Part shown: piece by piece, positions 36,115 through 46,915 of the stretch | Position numbering within the stretch: position 1 is the first letter of the stretch | How the letters are laid out: each line of letters begins with the position of its first letter | From: JAKOUY01 sp037045185 | GTDB taxonomy: Bacteria > Actinomycetota > Acidimicrobiia > Acidimicrobiales > Ilumatobacteraceae | Assembly: GCA_037045185.1 (NCBI GenBank) | Contig: JBAOHQ010000008.1 | Coordinates: 310,001-374,000, forward strand | Length of the DNA stretch: 64,000 nt | Direction: 5' to 3' | Position numbers and translations under genes: made by a program | Notes under the pieces: model-generated | The model's input: the letters and a program-made list of their open reading frames with translations, nothing else | Told to the model about the DNA's origin: nothing | The model's database searches: none

Positions 36115-36741
36115 ATGTCCAGGCCACCCGACCTCGAGGCGCGCCGGCAGTTGCTCGACCGGGTGATCGACTACCTGGCCGACCACGGGCTGGGCGAGGC
36201 GACGCTCCGCCCGTTGGCCAACGCCCTAAACACCTCGCCGACGCGGCTGATGCACCACTTCGGGAGCAAGGGCGAACTGCTCGCCGCGGCGCTGGCCCGC
36301 ACCGAGGAACTGCACCGCCAGATCGAGGCCAGGTGGGTCAGGCAGTCGCCGCAGATCACCCAGAGCGATGTCCTGCGCAAGTGGTGGAAGTGGATGCTGG
36401 CCTCCCGCCGCAACCTCAACCAGGTTCGCCTCGGTCTGGAGGCAGCGACCCTGAACTCGACGGTCACCGGGCTGGCCGGTGACGTGCGCGCCGAGCAGAT
36501 CGGGGCCTGGCGGGGAATGATCGAGCGCCGGCTGCTGGCCCGCGGTGTCCCGGCCCACGACGCCCGGATCGAGGCGTCCCGGCTGAAGGCGGCGTTCACC
36601 GGCCTGACACTGGACCTCGTGGCCACCGGTGATCGCAAGCGGCTCACCGAAGCGCTGGAGCGCATCCTGGCAGACTTCGAGCGCCGCCTGGAACTACCGA
36701 ACCGGCCCCCGGCCGGGGCGACGAAGCGACGAGGTTCCTAG
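36115..36741 (+). CDS. TetR-family transcriptional regulator
   Basis: 208 residues. N-terminal helix-turn-helix (LLDRVIDYLADHGLGEATLR, then LNTSPTRLMHHFGSKGELLA) is followed by a helical ligand domain. It sits between the corrinoid gene and mttB1, and the shared motif flanks it on both sides (36032 and 36738). It is the natural candidate for control of the whole island. The ligand may be a methylated amine (inference). Confidence 0.9.
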   Translation: MSRPPDLEARRQLLDRVIDYLADHGLGEATLRPLANALNTSPTRLMHHFGSKGELLAAALARTEELHRQIEARWVRQSPQITQSDVLRKWWKWMLASRRNLNQVRLGLEAATLNSTVTGLAGDVRAEQIGAWRGMIERRLLARGVPAHDARIEASRLKAAFTGLTLDLVATGDRKRLTEALERILADFERRLELPNRPPAGATKRRGS

Positions 36742-36760
36742 TACGACCGTTCTGAGAACG
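36738..36760. promoter_or_regulatory. Shared operator motif, copy B (mttB1 promoter)
   Basis: CTAGTACGACCGTTCTGAGA runs on to ACG. The core CGTTCTGAGAACG (36748-36760) is a perfect 13-bp palindrome around G. The motif starts at the tetR stop codon and ends 6 bp before the -10 hexamer TACAGT. Confidence 0.65.
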
Positions 36761-36765
36761 ACTGC

Positions 36766-36771
36766 TACAGT
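36766..36771 (+). promoter_or_regulatory. -10 hexamer TACAGT for mttB1
   Basis: TACAGT lies 6 nt before the GTG at 36778, directly behind operator copy B, so a bound regulator would cover the -35 region. Confidence 0.55.
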
Positions 36772-36777
36772 CGGCCC

Positions 36778-38326
36778 GTGACCGACGAAGGCGTGGGCCG
36801 CCGCCGCCGAGGGCGCGCCGACACATCGACTCGTTCCGCCCTCCCTGTGCAGCGCCCGTGGGCGCAGCCGCAGATGCGCCTGAACCACACCGAGGTCATC
36901 TCCGCCGACGAGCTGGAGGCCATCCACGACGCCTCCCTGCGGATCCTCGAACAGATCGGGATGGAGTTCCTGGATCCCGAGGCGCGCAGCGTCGCCCGGG
37001 CCCACGGGGCCGACGTGGACGAGGCCGAGCAGCGTGTCCGGTTCCCACGCGAGGTGGTGGCGTCGGCGATCGCCACCGTGCCTCGGGAGTTCACCCTGCA
37101 CTCCTGGAACCCGGGGCGTTCGCTGCGCATCGGCGGCCGCCATGTCGCCTTCGGCACGGTGGCCAGCGCGCCGAACTACGTCGACCGCAACGGCGTGCGC
37201 CGCATCGGCGACCGGGCCGGGTTCCAGGACCTGTTGAAGCTGGCTCAGATGCTCGACGTTGTCCACCACGTCCCCGGCTATCCGGTGGAGCCGGTGGACC
37301 TGCACCACGGCATCCGCCACCTGGAGGCGGCCTTCGACACCCTGACCCTGACCGACAAGGGCCTGCACTGCTACAGCCTCGGCCGCCAGCGGAACCGGGA
37401 CCTGCTGGCCATGGTCCGCATCGCCCGCGGGATCGACGCATGCCACCCTGCTGCGCGAGCCGTCGGTGATCACGGTGGTGAACACCAACTCCCCGCTGCG
37501 CCTCGACGTCCCGATGTCGCAGGGCATGATCGAGTTCGCCCAGCACAACCAGCCGGTGGTCGTCACGCCGTTCACCCTGGCCGGGGCGATGGCCCCGATC
37601 ACCCTGGCCGGGGCGCTCGCCCAGCAGAACGCCGAGGCGCTGGCCGGTATCGCGCTGGTCCAGATGGTCAACCCCGGCGCGCCGGTCATGTACGGCGGGT
37701 TCACCAGCAACGTGGACATGCAGTCCGGGGCGCCGGCGTTCGGCACGCCCGAGTACGTCAAGACGGCGATGATCGGCGGTCAGTTGTGCCGCCGGTACGG
37801 GTTCCCGTACCGCAGCAGCAACGTCTGCGCGGCGAACGCGCTGGATGCCCAGGCGGCGTACGAGAGCGTGTTCGCCCTGTGGGGAGCGATCATGGGCGGG
37901 GTCAACTTCGTCATGCACGGCGCCGGCTGGATGGAGGGCGGGCTGCACGCCAGCCTGGGCAAGATGGTGCTCGACGCCGACCTGTTGCAGATGGTGTCGG
38001 CAATGCTCGACCCTCTGGTGGTCGACGAGTCGACGATGCCACTGGCCACCATCGCCGAGGTCGGCCCCGGCGGACACTTCTTCGGCACCGGCCACACCCA
38101 GGAGCGGTTCCGCGACGCGTTCTACCGGCCGCTGCTGAGCGACTGGCGGAACTACGAGACGTGGAGCGAGGCCGGCCGGCCGACGGCCGAGCACAAGGCC
38201 AACGCCCTGGCCGAACGCTTCCTGGCGGCATACGAACCACCGGCGATGGATCCAGCCGTCAGGGCCGAACTCCGCGCCTTCGTCGACGGGCGCATCGCCG
38301 CCGGCGGCGTGGCCACGGACTATTGA
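36778..38326 (+). CDS. MttB-superfamily (trimethylamine/betaine:corrinoid) methyltransferase 1; frameshift
   Basis: About 515 residues after repair, the family length. Family segments include RILEQIGMEFLDPEARSVAR, VNTNSPLRLDVPMSQG, PVMYGGFTSNVDMQSGAPAF, HGAGWMEGGLHASLGKMV and EVGPGGHFFGTGHTQERF. No in-frame TAG is seen, so it is a non-pyrrolysine member like glycine betaine methyltransferase MtgB. It should move a methyl from a quaternary amine to the corrinoid protein. One extra base near 37444 shifts the frame by +1. The next gene is a DMGDH-like demethylase, which fits glycine betaine as substrate (inference). Confidence 0.85.
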
Positions 38327-38369
38327 GTGGCGGGGAATCGAGTGACGGACGAGTGAGAGGCATCAGGAC

Positions 38370-40813
38370 ATGAAGTCATCCGCACAGGTCGTGGTCATCG
38401 GAGGCGGCGTCGTCGGCGCCAGCGTCTTGTACCACCTCACCGCAGCCGGGTGGACCGATGTCGTGCTGGTGGAGCGCAAGCAGCTCACCGCCGGCAGCAC
38501 CTGGCACACGGCCGGGGGCATGCACACCCTCAACGGTGACCCGAACGTCGCCCGCCTGCAGCAGTACACGGTGAACCTGTACCGCACGATCGAGGCCGAG
38601 AGCGGGCAGTCGTGCAGCATCCACCTCCCGGGCGGCCTGCAACTGGCCGACACGCCCGAGCGCTTGGATTGGCTGCGGATGGCCCAGGCCCGCGGCCGGT
38701 ACCTGGGAATGCACATGGAGATGGTCTCGATGCGCGAGGCCAAGGAACTCAACCCGCTGCTCGAGGAGCGGTTCTTCGTCGGCGCCCTGTTCGACGAGGA
38801 CGAGGGCAGCGTCGACCCGTACGGCGTGACCATGGCGTACACGATCTGTGCCAGGAACCGCGGAGCCGAGATCTACACCGACACCTGGGTCACCGGCTTG
38901 TCTCAGCGCCAGGACGGCTCGTGGGACGTGATCACCGATCGGGAGCACACGATCCACGCCGAACACATCGTCAACGCCGCCGGGCTGTGGGCCAGGGAGG
39001 TCGGCCGGCTGGTCGGGCTGGAACTGCCCGTGCTGGCCATGGAGCACCACTACCTGATGACCGAACCGATGGCCGACGTCATCGAGTACAACCAGCGCAC
39101 CGGCCGTGAACTCCCGCACATGATCGATTTCGCCGGTGAGATCTACGCCCGCCAGGAGGGCCAGAGCATCCTGCTCGGCACCTACGAGCAGGACAACCGG
39201 CCGTGGGCGCCCAAGCAGACGCCGTGGGACTTCGTGTTCCAACTGCTCCCCCACGACCTGGACCGCATCGCCCCCGAGTTGGAACGTGGCTTCGCCCATT
39301 TCCCGGCGGTCGGCCGAGCCGGCATCCAGAAGTTCGTCAACGGTCCGTTTACCTTCAGCCCCGACGGCAACCCGCTGGTGGGGCCGATCAAGGGGATGCG
39401 CGGCATGTGGATGGCCAACGCGGTGATGGCCGGGCTCAGCCAGGGCGGAGGCGTGGGTCTCAGCCTGGCCACGTGGATGGTCGAGGGCGATCCGGGCGCC
39501 GACATCTGGGCGATGGACGTCGCCCGGTACGGCGACTACGCGACCCTGGCGTACACCAATGCCAAGGTCCGCGAGACCTACTCGCGCCGGTTCCGGATCA
39601 CCTTCCCGAACGAGGAACTCCCCGCGGCGCGCCCGCTGCACACCACGCCGATCTACGACCGGCTCACCGCGCACAACGCAGTGTGGGGCGCCGGGTTCGG
39701 TCTGGAGCACCCGCTGTGGTTCCAGAGCCGCGGACTGACGCCCAGCGAGGACGTCACGTTCTACCGCTCCAACGCCTTCGCCAACGTGGGCGAGGAATCG
39801 CGCGCCGTTCGTGAGCGGGTGGGGTTGAGCGAGGCCTCGAACTTCGCCAAGTACCGAGTCAGCGGGCCGGGCGCCGGAGCGTGGTTGCTCAGCCTGCTGA
39901 CGAACGCCCTGCCCAAGATCGGGCGGACGAACCTGACGGCGATGCTGAACCCGCAGGGACGCATCGTGGGTGAGTTCAGCGTGTCGCGAGTGGGCGAGGA
40001 CGACTTCTTCCTGTTCGGTTCCCAGGCCGCCGAGGTCCATCACCCGCGCTGGTTCCTCGACCATCTTCCGGCGGGCGCCCCCATCCGCTTCGAGGTTCTC
40101 GGGCTGTCGATGGTGGGCCTCACCGTGGCTGGACCACGGTCAGCGGGAGGTGCTGCAGGGGCTGACGGACACCTCGCTGGCCACCGCCAACTTCCCGTTC
40201 ATGGCGTTCCGCCGAGTCGAGCTGGGCATGGCGCCCGTGTGGCTGAGCCGGATGACCTACACCGGCGACCTCGGCTACGAGATCTGGTGCGCCCCCGAGT
40301 ACCAGCGCTCGCTGTTCGACAGCGATCTGGGAGGCCGGGCAGCCCTTCGGCATGGGCCTGTTCGGGTTCCGGGCGCTGATCACGATGCGCCTGGAGAAGA
40401 ACTTCGGGACCTGGTTCCGCGAGTACCGCCCGATCTACACCCCGCTGGAAGCCGGCATGGAGCGCTCGCTGAGGTTCGACCACGAGTTCATCGGGCGAGC
40501 GGCCGTGGAGGCCGAGCGTGACGGCGGCGGGCCGGCCAGGCGGCTGGTCATGTTCCACGTCGAGGTCGACCCGGATGCGCCGGCGGACTGCATCGGCGAC
40601 GAACCGGTGTGGCGCGGCGGCGAGGTCATCGGCTGGGTGACCTCCGGGGGGTACGCCCACTACTCGCAGGCCTCGCTGGCCTGGGGGTACATCCCCACCG
40701 GGCAGGTCGACTCGGCGGCGGACTACGAGATCGAGATCATCGGGCGGCGCCGCCCGGCGCGGCTGCAACTGCAGCCGATCCTCGATCCCGAGGGGATCCG
40801 GATGCGTGCATGA
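38370..40813 (+). CDS. Dimethylglycine/sarcosine dehydrogenase-like flavoprotein with GcvT domain; two frameshifts
   Basis: About 813 residues after repair. The N-terminal FAD domain has VVVIGGGVVGASVLYHL and GSTWHTAGG, whose His matches the covalent-FAD histidine of dimethylglycine dehydrogenase. Residues about 430-813 are the folate-binding GcvT and GcvT-C domains (TYTGDLGYEIW, GLFGFRALITMRLEK). It oxidises an N-methyl group and transfers formaldehyde to tetrahydrofolate. Two +1 shifts occur near 40128 and 40337. Its stop overlaps the soxA-like start by 3 nt. Confidence 0.88.
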
Positions 40814-42975
40814 GCATCGACTACGACGGTCACGAGCTGGCCTTCGAGGCCGGGGACACGCTGGCCGTGGCCGCCCTGCGGGCCGGCGAGCACCCGGCGC
40901 GTGGCGGGACGCTGTGCCTCAGCGGTGACTGCGGCAACTGCGTCGCCGACGTCGACGGCATTCCGTGGATCCGGACCTGCCAGACGCCGGCCGCCGAGGG
41001 CATGGTGGTGCGCCGCCATCCGCCACTGGGCGGGCCGCCGACCACGTCGCCTGGCGCCGCGGCCAGCGTGACGGTACGCCGGACGCACGCCGACGTCGTC
41101 GTGGTGGGCGCCGGCGACAGTGGCCGGCGGGCCGCCGACAAAGCGGCCCGTGCCGGCCGGCAGGTCATCGTGTTCGACGCCGCCCAGGGCAGCGAGGTCG
41201 TCGCCATGTTCGCCGGGCCGATGTTGGTGGTGCGCCACCGCGGTCCCACGGTCACCGAGTCGACGATCGAGCAGGTCCACGCCCACCACGTGGTGCTGGC
41301 CACCGGCGCCGCCGAGATCCAGCCGGTGTGCCCCGGGGACCGGCTCGCCGGGTTGTACACACCGCGCGGCGCGGCCATTGCCCAGGCGGCCGGCGTCTCC
41401 CTCGGCCGGGTCGTGCCGGTCGGCGCGCCGCTGCGTGGCCTGCTCGGCGACGGCCACGTAGCCGCCGTGGTCCTCGACGACGGGACCACGACTCCGTGCG
41501 ACACCGTCGTGGTCGATCTCGGCTCGTCGCCACGCGATCTGCTGGCGCGCATGGCGCCCGGCGTCGCGGTGGAGGTGGTGGGCGCTGCCGCAGCGTTCCA
41601 TGCCCTCCCCCGACCCCCCGTCGCCGGCACCGTCTGCCCGTGCTCACGGGTCACCGTGGACGACCTCGACGGGGTGTGGGCCAAAGGGTTCCGCGAGCTG
41701 GAGCTCGTCAAGCGGGCCAGCCTGTGTGGCACCGGGACCTGCCAGGGCTCGGTGTGCAACCCCCACCTGCGGGCCTTCGTCGCCGATCGCAGCGGGGCCA
41801 CCCCCGAGCCGTTCACCGGACGCCCCGCCGCCCGCCAACTCACCCTCGACGAGGCCGCCGCCGGCTACGACATCGAGGTCTTCCGGCGGACACCGCTGCA
41901 CGGCGAGCACCTGGCCCTCGGCGCCACGTTGGACCGCTTCGGCGGGTGGTTCCGACCGTGGCACTACGGCGACGTCGAGGCCGAATACTGGGCGGTGCGC
42001 AACGACGTCTCCATCGGCGACGTCAGCACGCTGGGCAAGATGCTGGTCAGCGGGCCGGACGTGGTCGAGCTCCTCGAGCGCCTGTACCCCAACCACGTCC
42101 ACGACATCAAGGTCGGCAGGTCGCGCTACGTGATCAACCTCAACGAGCGCGGCCACATCCTCGACGACGGGATGATCTGCCGCGACGGGGAGACCCGGTT
42201 CCTGCTGACCTGGACGTCCGGTGGCGCCTCGGTGGCCGAGATGTGGGTTCGTGATTGGGTGGAGACCTGGGGCCTGCACGTCCACGTCCTGGACCGCACC
42301 GTCAGCCACGGGGCCATCAACGTCACCGGACCCAAGGCGGCGGCGCTGCTGGCCCGGCTCGGGGTTGACCCACCGGCCCTGCCGGGGTTCCTCCAGCATC
42401 GCCACCTCGACGTCGCCCGCGTGCCGTGCCACGTGATGCGCCTGTCGTTCACCGGCGAGGCCAGCTTCGAATTGCACCACCACATCGACCGTTCCGTGGA
42501 GCTGTGGCGGGCGCTGCTGAGCGCCGGAGCGGACCTCGGCGTGCGCCCGCACGGGCTGCAGGCCCTGTTCGGACTGCGCCTGGAGAAGGGTCACATCATC
42601 GTCGGGCAGGACACCGAGCTGGACAGCTCCCCGCGGCGGGTCAACATGGACTGGGCGGTCAAGCTGGACAAGCCGGCCTTCATCGGGCGGGACGCGCTCG
42701 TCCGGACCGCCGCGCTCCCCGACGAACGGCGACTGTTCGGGTTCACCATGCACGGTTCGGCCCCGCACGAGGGCAGCGTGATCCGCCAGCAACCCGGCGG
42801 CGACGTGGTCGGGCACGTCACCTCCTCGTGGTGGTCGCCCCTGTTCGGCCACTCCGTGCTGCTCGGCTGGCAGAAGCGTGCCCCGCACACTGACACCGTG
42901 TGGATCGACGGTCGCGTGGCCACGGTCGCCGCCACCCCGTTCTACGACCCAAGCGGGCGGAGGGCACGTGGCTGA
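40810..42975 (+). CDS. soxA: Sarcosine-oxidase alpha-like subunit, compact, with [2Fe-2S] cysteines
   Basis: 721 residues, clearly shorter than the roughly 970 of classical SoxA. Residues 1-75 are a ferredoxin-like domain with CLSGDCGNC and a fourth Cys in IRTC, all four plant-type [2Fe-2S] ligands. A reduced nucleotide-binding region follows (VVVVGAGDSGRRAAD). Then comes a second cysteine set (CPC, CGTGTCQGSVC) like the BFD-type cluster. Residues about 340-721 are the GcvT folate domains (HYGDVEAEYWAVRN, LRLEKGHIIVGQDTE). It should channel formaldehyde to tetrahydrofolate and electrons to iron-sulfur centres. Confidence 0.85.
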   Translation: MSIDYDGHELAFEAGDTLAVAALRAGEHPARGGTLCLSGDCGNCVADVDGIPWIRTCQTPAAEGMVVRRHPPLGGPPTTSPGAAASVTVRRTHADVVVVGAGDSGRRAADKAARAGRQVIVFDAAQGSEVVAMFAGPMLVVRHRGPTVTESTIEQVHAHHVVLATGAAEIQPVCPGDRLAGLYTPRGAAIAQAAGVSLGRVVPVGAPLRGLLGDGHVAAVVLDDGTTTPCDTVVVDLGSSPRDLLARMAPGVAVEVVGAAAAFHALPRPPVAGTVCPCSRVTVDDLDGVWAKGFRELELVKRASLCGTGTCQGSVCNPHLRAFVADRSGATPEPFTGRPAARQLTLDEAAAGYDIEVFRRTPLHGEHLALGATLDRFGGWFRPWHYGDVEAEYWAVRNDVSIGDVSTLGKMLVSGPDVVELLERLYPNHVHDIKVGRSRYVINLNERGHILDDGMICRDGETRFLLTWTSGGASVAEMWVRDWVETWGLHVHVLDRTVSHGAINVTGPKAAALLARLGVDPPALPGFLQHRHLDVARVPCHVMRLSFTGEASFELHHHIDRSVELWRALLSAGADLGVRPHGLQALFGLRLEKGHIIVGQDTELDSSPRRVNMDWAVKLDKPAFIGRDALVRTAALPDERRLFGFTMHGSAPHEGSVIRQQPGGDVVGHVTSSWWSPLFGHSVLLGWQKRAPHTDTVWIDGRVATVAATPFYDPSGRRARG

Positions 42976-43366
42976 CATCTCCTTCCTCCCCCTCGCCGGA
43001 TGGCGGGTGATCGCCGAGCCGGATGCGCTGGATGCGGCCACGTGGCCGGGCGCCACGGACGTGGTGCGGATCTCCGCCGACGACGCGTTCGCCATCGGCG
43101 GCGTCGCCCCCGAGGTGAGCACTGACCCGCACGCCATCGTCACGCCCGAACACGGCTTCAGCGGCGCGGTCCTGAGCGCCGAGCAGGTGACCCACCTCGC
43201 GGTCGCCCACATCGAGTGGCCGCTACCCGGCGATCGCCCGGCCGTGGCCCAGGGACTCGTCGCCGGCGTCCCGGCCAAGCTGGTCCTGCGTGCCGACGGC
43301 ACGGCGCTGCTGCTCGTGGCAGCCGCAGCCCGCCAGGAACTGGCCGACCGGATCGGTGGGCGATGA
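42968..43366 (+). CDS. soxG: Sarcosine oxidase gamma subunit-like protein
   Basis: 132 residues, small and alanine-rich, with the gamma-subunit style layout (FLPLAGWRVIAEPD, VTHLAVAHIEWPLPGD, RQELADRIGGR). Identification rests partly on position between the alpha- and beta-like genes. It overlaps the alpha gene by 8 bp and the beta gene by 4 bp. Confidence 0.7.
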   Translation: MADISFLPLAGWRVIAEPDALDAATWPGATDVVRISADDAFAIGGVAPEVSTDPHAIVTPEHGFSGAVLSAEQVTHLAVAHIEWPLPGDRPAVAQGLVAGVPAKLVLRADGTALLLVAAAARQELADRIGGR

Positions 43367-44581
43367 ACGAGTTCGTCGAGACCCTTCTGGACCTGCCGTG
43401 GCAGACCGACCATGCACCGCGGACCTCCTACGACGTCGTCATCATCGGCGGCGGCGGGCACGGGCTGGCCATCGCCTACTACCTGGCCACCCGCCACGGC
43501 ATCACCAACGTCGCCGTGCTCGACGCCAGCTACATCGGATCGGGCAACACCGGCCGCAACACCACCATCATCCGGGCCAACTACGGCATCGCCGAGTCCG
43601 TGGCCTTCTACCGCCACAGCCTGGGGATGTACGCCAGCCTCGAGGACGAGACCGGGTGCTGGATCATGCACGTCAACCGGCCGCAGCTGTGGATGGCCCA
43701 CAGCGTCACCGCGGCGCGCACCGAGCGGGCCCGGGCGCTGATGAACGAGGCCTGCGGTGTTCCCAGCCGGTACATCGAGCCGGCCGAGATGCGCCAGATC
43801 GTGCCCCAACTGGACCTGACCGGCGCCGGGCGGTACCCCATCGCCGGAGCGAGCTATCACCCCGACGCAGCCTCGGCCCGCCACGACCGCGTCGCCTGGG
43901 CCTACGCCCAGGGCGCCCTGCGCCAGCGGCGCGCACATCTGGCAGCACACCCGCGCCGTGGGAGTGCTGCGCGAGGGCGAGCGGGTCGTCGGCGTCCAGA
44001 CCGATCGCGGCCCGATCCATGCCGGCACGGTGGTCGACGCGGTGGGCGGAGACGTCACCACCGTGGCCGGGTGGGCCGGAGTCCGCCTGCCGATCAGGAC
44101 CCATGCCCTGCAGGCCTTCGTCACCAATGCCTATGCTCAGGAGTTCCCCGGCATCGTCTCCAGCAACGATCTGGTCTTCTACGTCAGCCAGACACCGCGT
44201 GGGCAGATGTTGATCGGCGCCGAGTTCGACCGCCAGGCCAGCTACCAGCAGGCCACCACGTACACCTACCTGCAGGCCTGCGCGCGCAAGGCCGTGACGG
44301 TGCTCCCGTTCCTCGGCAAGCTGCGCATCCTGCGCTCGTGGACCGGCATCTGCGACGTGTCGACGGACTTCTCGCCCATCCTCGGAGACTCCGGGGTGGA
44401 CGGGTTCCTGCTCTCCACCGGGTGGGGGACGTGGGGGTTCAAGGCCATCCCGGCCGCCGGGGAGCAGCTTGCCCTGCGCATCGCCACCGGGCGCACCCCG
44501 GCGCTGATCGCCCCGTTCGGCCTCGACCGATTCGCCAAGGAGGCCGCCATGGCCGACCCGTCCAGCGCCGGGACCCGCTGA
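43363..44581 (+). CDS. soxB: Sarcosine oxidase beta subunit; frameshift
   Basis: About 405 residues after repair, the SoxB length. FAD-binding VVIIGGGGHGLAIAYYLA is followed by GSGNTGRNTTIIRANYG and the C-terminal FSPILGDSGVDGFLLSTGWG. An extra G near 43931 shifts the frame by +1. It is the catalytic flavin subunit that oxidises sarcosine to glycine and formaldehyde. It overlaps the gamma gene upstream and the delta gene downstream. Confidence 0.9.
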
Positions 44582-44820
44582 TGCTGCAGGTCACCTGTCC
44601 CACCTGCGGGGTCCGTCCGTACGAGGAGTTCCGCTACGGGTCGGTGTTCCCGGTCACCCCCGACACCATTGCCGATCCCGACGCCCGCCAGGTGGACTAC
44701 GCCTGGATGATGGACAACCTCGACGGCCCGACGGCCGAGCGCTGGTTCCACGAAGCCGGTTGCCGCCGCTGGTTCACCGCCCACCGCAACACCCGCACCG
44801 ACACCTGGCTCCCCGACTAA
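44581..44820 (+). CDS. soxD: Sarcosine oxidase delta subunit
   Basis: 79 residues. CPTCGVRPYEEFRYG is the SoxD start, with Cys pair for zinc, and the end has WFHEAGCRRWFTAHRNTRTD with the other conserved Cys and Trp. The normal gene order is B-D-A-G, whereas here it is A-G-B-D. The ATG shares one base with the soxB stop. Confidence 0.92.
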   Translation: MLQVTCPTCGVRPYEEFRYGSVFPVTPDTIADPDARQVDYAWMMDNLDGPTAERWFHEAGCRRWFTAHRNTRTDTWLPD

Positions 44821-44856
44821 CCCGCCCAGAGAACCCCGGGATCACCCCACCAGCCT

Positions 44857-44907
44857 CGTTCATGTCACCACATGAACGACCTGTCCGTTCATGTGGTGAC
44901 ATGAACG
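44857..44907. repeat. Large inverted repeat of self-palindromic 22-bp arms between soxD and oppDF
   Basis: Arms 44857-44878 and 44886-44907 are exact reverse complements, separated by ACCTGTC. Each arm is itself a palindrome: CGTTCATGT, 4 nt, ACATGAACG. So the nonamer CGTTCATGT occurs four times in alternating orientation. The right arm overlaps the end of oppDF. It may be a bidirectional terminator hairpin or a binding site for a regulator. Confidence 0.7.
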
Positions 44908-46915
44908 GGGGTGGGGAGGGATTGCAGGCGAGCGAGCTCGTCGATGGGGATGTGGCAGCGCATCGAGTGCCCGGGCGACACCTCCACCAGGGCCGGCTCG
45001 CTGACCTCGCACACACCGGGGATCCGCCGCGGGCAGCGAGGATGGAACACACACCCCGGCGGCGGGTTGGCCGGCGTGGGAACCTCGCCCTCGAGGATGA
45101 TGCGCTGCCGGGCCTCACCGTCGACACTGGGGACCGCCGACAGCAACGCCTCGGTGTAGGGGTGGTTGGGTCCGTTGAAGACCTCGTCGGTGGGGCCCAG
45201 TTCCTGGATCCGTCCGAGGTACATCACGGCGATGCGGTCGGCCAGGTAGCGGACCACCCCCATGTCGTGGGTGATGAACACGTAGCTGGTCCGCTGCGAG
45301 CTCTGCAGCTCGGCCAGCAGGTTGAGGATCGCCGCCTGGACGGAGACGTCGAGGGCGCTGGTGGGTTCGTCGCACACCACGATCCGCGGGTCACCGGCGA
45401 AGGCTCTGGCGATGGCCACGCGTTGCTTGAGTCCACCGGACAGCTGGCGTGGCTTGAGGTCGAGATGGCGCGGTGTGAGCCGCAAGTGGTCGGCCAGCTG
45501 CTCGACCCGGGCGTTGGCCGCCTCGCCCTTGACACCGGTGAGCTTGCGCACGCTGCGGGCCAGGATCCGGCGCACCGACCACGCCCGGTTCAGCGCCGAG
45601 TCCGGGTTCTGGAACACCATCTGCAACGAGCGCTTCTCCTCGGCGCTGCGCTGCATCGTCGAGCCGGCCACTTCTCTGCCGGCGAGCGCCACGGTCCCTC
45701 CCTGGTCACGGACCTCGATGCCCAGGATGGTCTTGGCCAGCGTGCTCTTGCCCGAACCGCTCTCACCGACCAGGCCGAGCGTCTCGCCCTCTGCCAGGCC
45801 GAGCTCCACGTCGACGAGGGCGGGGATGTTGCTGCCCCGCTGGCGGAACGTCTTGGAGACCTGGCTGAGCTCCAGCACACCGGCCTCGGTGGCCGACGGG
45901 ACGAGGATGGCAATGTCGACATCCGGCGGCGACTCGACCAGCTCGGCGATGCGCTCGGGGAAGTGGCAGCGTGTCCAGCGCCCCCGGCCGAGGTCACGCA
46001 CGGGTGGTTCGGTGGTCCGGCAGGTGTCGGTGGCTGAGCGCGCAGCGGTCGACGAACACGCACGTCGGCAGTTCCGTCCCGATCAGCGGCAGGGTGCCGG
46101 GGATGGTGGCCAGCTGGCGCTCGTTCTTGCGCACGCCGCGCCGCGGCAGCGAGCGCAGCAGGCCAACGGTGTACGGATGCTGGGGATGGTCGAACACCTC
46201 GGCGCTGTGGCCGTGCTCGACGATCGTGCCGGCGTACATCACCCCCACCCGGTCGCACATGTCGCGGATGATGCCGAGGTTGTGGGCGATCATCAGCACC
46301 GCCGCGCCGGTCTCCCGGCGCAGCTCCTTGACGAGGTCGAGCACCTCGGCCTCCACCGTGGCATCCAGGCCGGTAGTGGGCTCGTCGAGCACCAGCAGCT
46401 TCGGGTCGCAGGCCAGGGCCATGGCGATGACCACCCGCTGGAGCATCCCCCCGGAGAGCTGGTGCGGGTAGCGATCCATCACGCTGTCCGGCGCAGCGAT
46501 GTGGACGCGTTTCAGGGCCCGCAGCGCCGAGTACGCCGCGTCGGTCCTGTTCTGGCCGAGCAGGGTGAAGCTCTCGATCAACTGGCGACCGACGCGCAGC
46601 GACGGGTTCAGCGCCTGCCCAGGGTCCTGGTACACCATCGACGCCTCCCGGGCGCGGAACTGGCGCAGTTGGGCGGTGTCCATCGACGTGATGTCCTTGC
46701 CGTTGACCAGGACCTGCCCGCCGGTGATGGCGCCGTTGCCGCGGCAGGTAGCGCAGTGCGGCGTAGGCAGTGGTGCTCTTGCCGCACCCGGACTCCCCCA
46801 CTAAGCCGAACGCCTCGCCGGGCGCCACCGAGAAGCTGACCCCGCGCAGCACGGCGCGGGGAATGCCACGCACGGTGTAGGCCACTTCCAGGTCGCGGAC
46901 GTCGAGGGCGTCCAT
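44889..46915 (-). CDS. ABC transporter ATPase, OppD-OppF-type tandem fusion; two frameshifts
   Basis: About 674 residues after repair, with two complete ATPase units. Unit 1 (1-300): Walker A GLVGESGCGKSTT, signature HQLSGGMLQRV, Walker B LLVLDEPTTGLD. Unit 2 (340-674): GLVGESGSGKSTL, RQLSGGLKQRV, IVVCDEPTSALD. Each has the Cys-rich oligopeptide/dipeptide C-terminal patch. The frame breaks by +1 near 46745 and 46010. The join between the two units is continuous, so the fusion itself looks genuine. It energises the permeases next to it. Confidence 0.85.

Noticed and set aside
44857..44907. Terminal inverted repeats of an insertion sequence
   Set aside because: Only 7 nt separate the arms and no transposase lies anywhere in the window.
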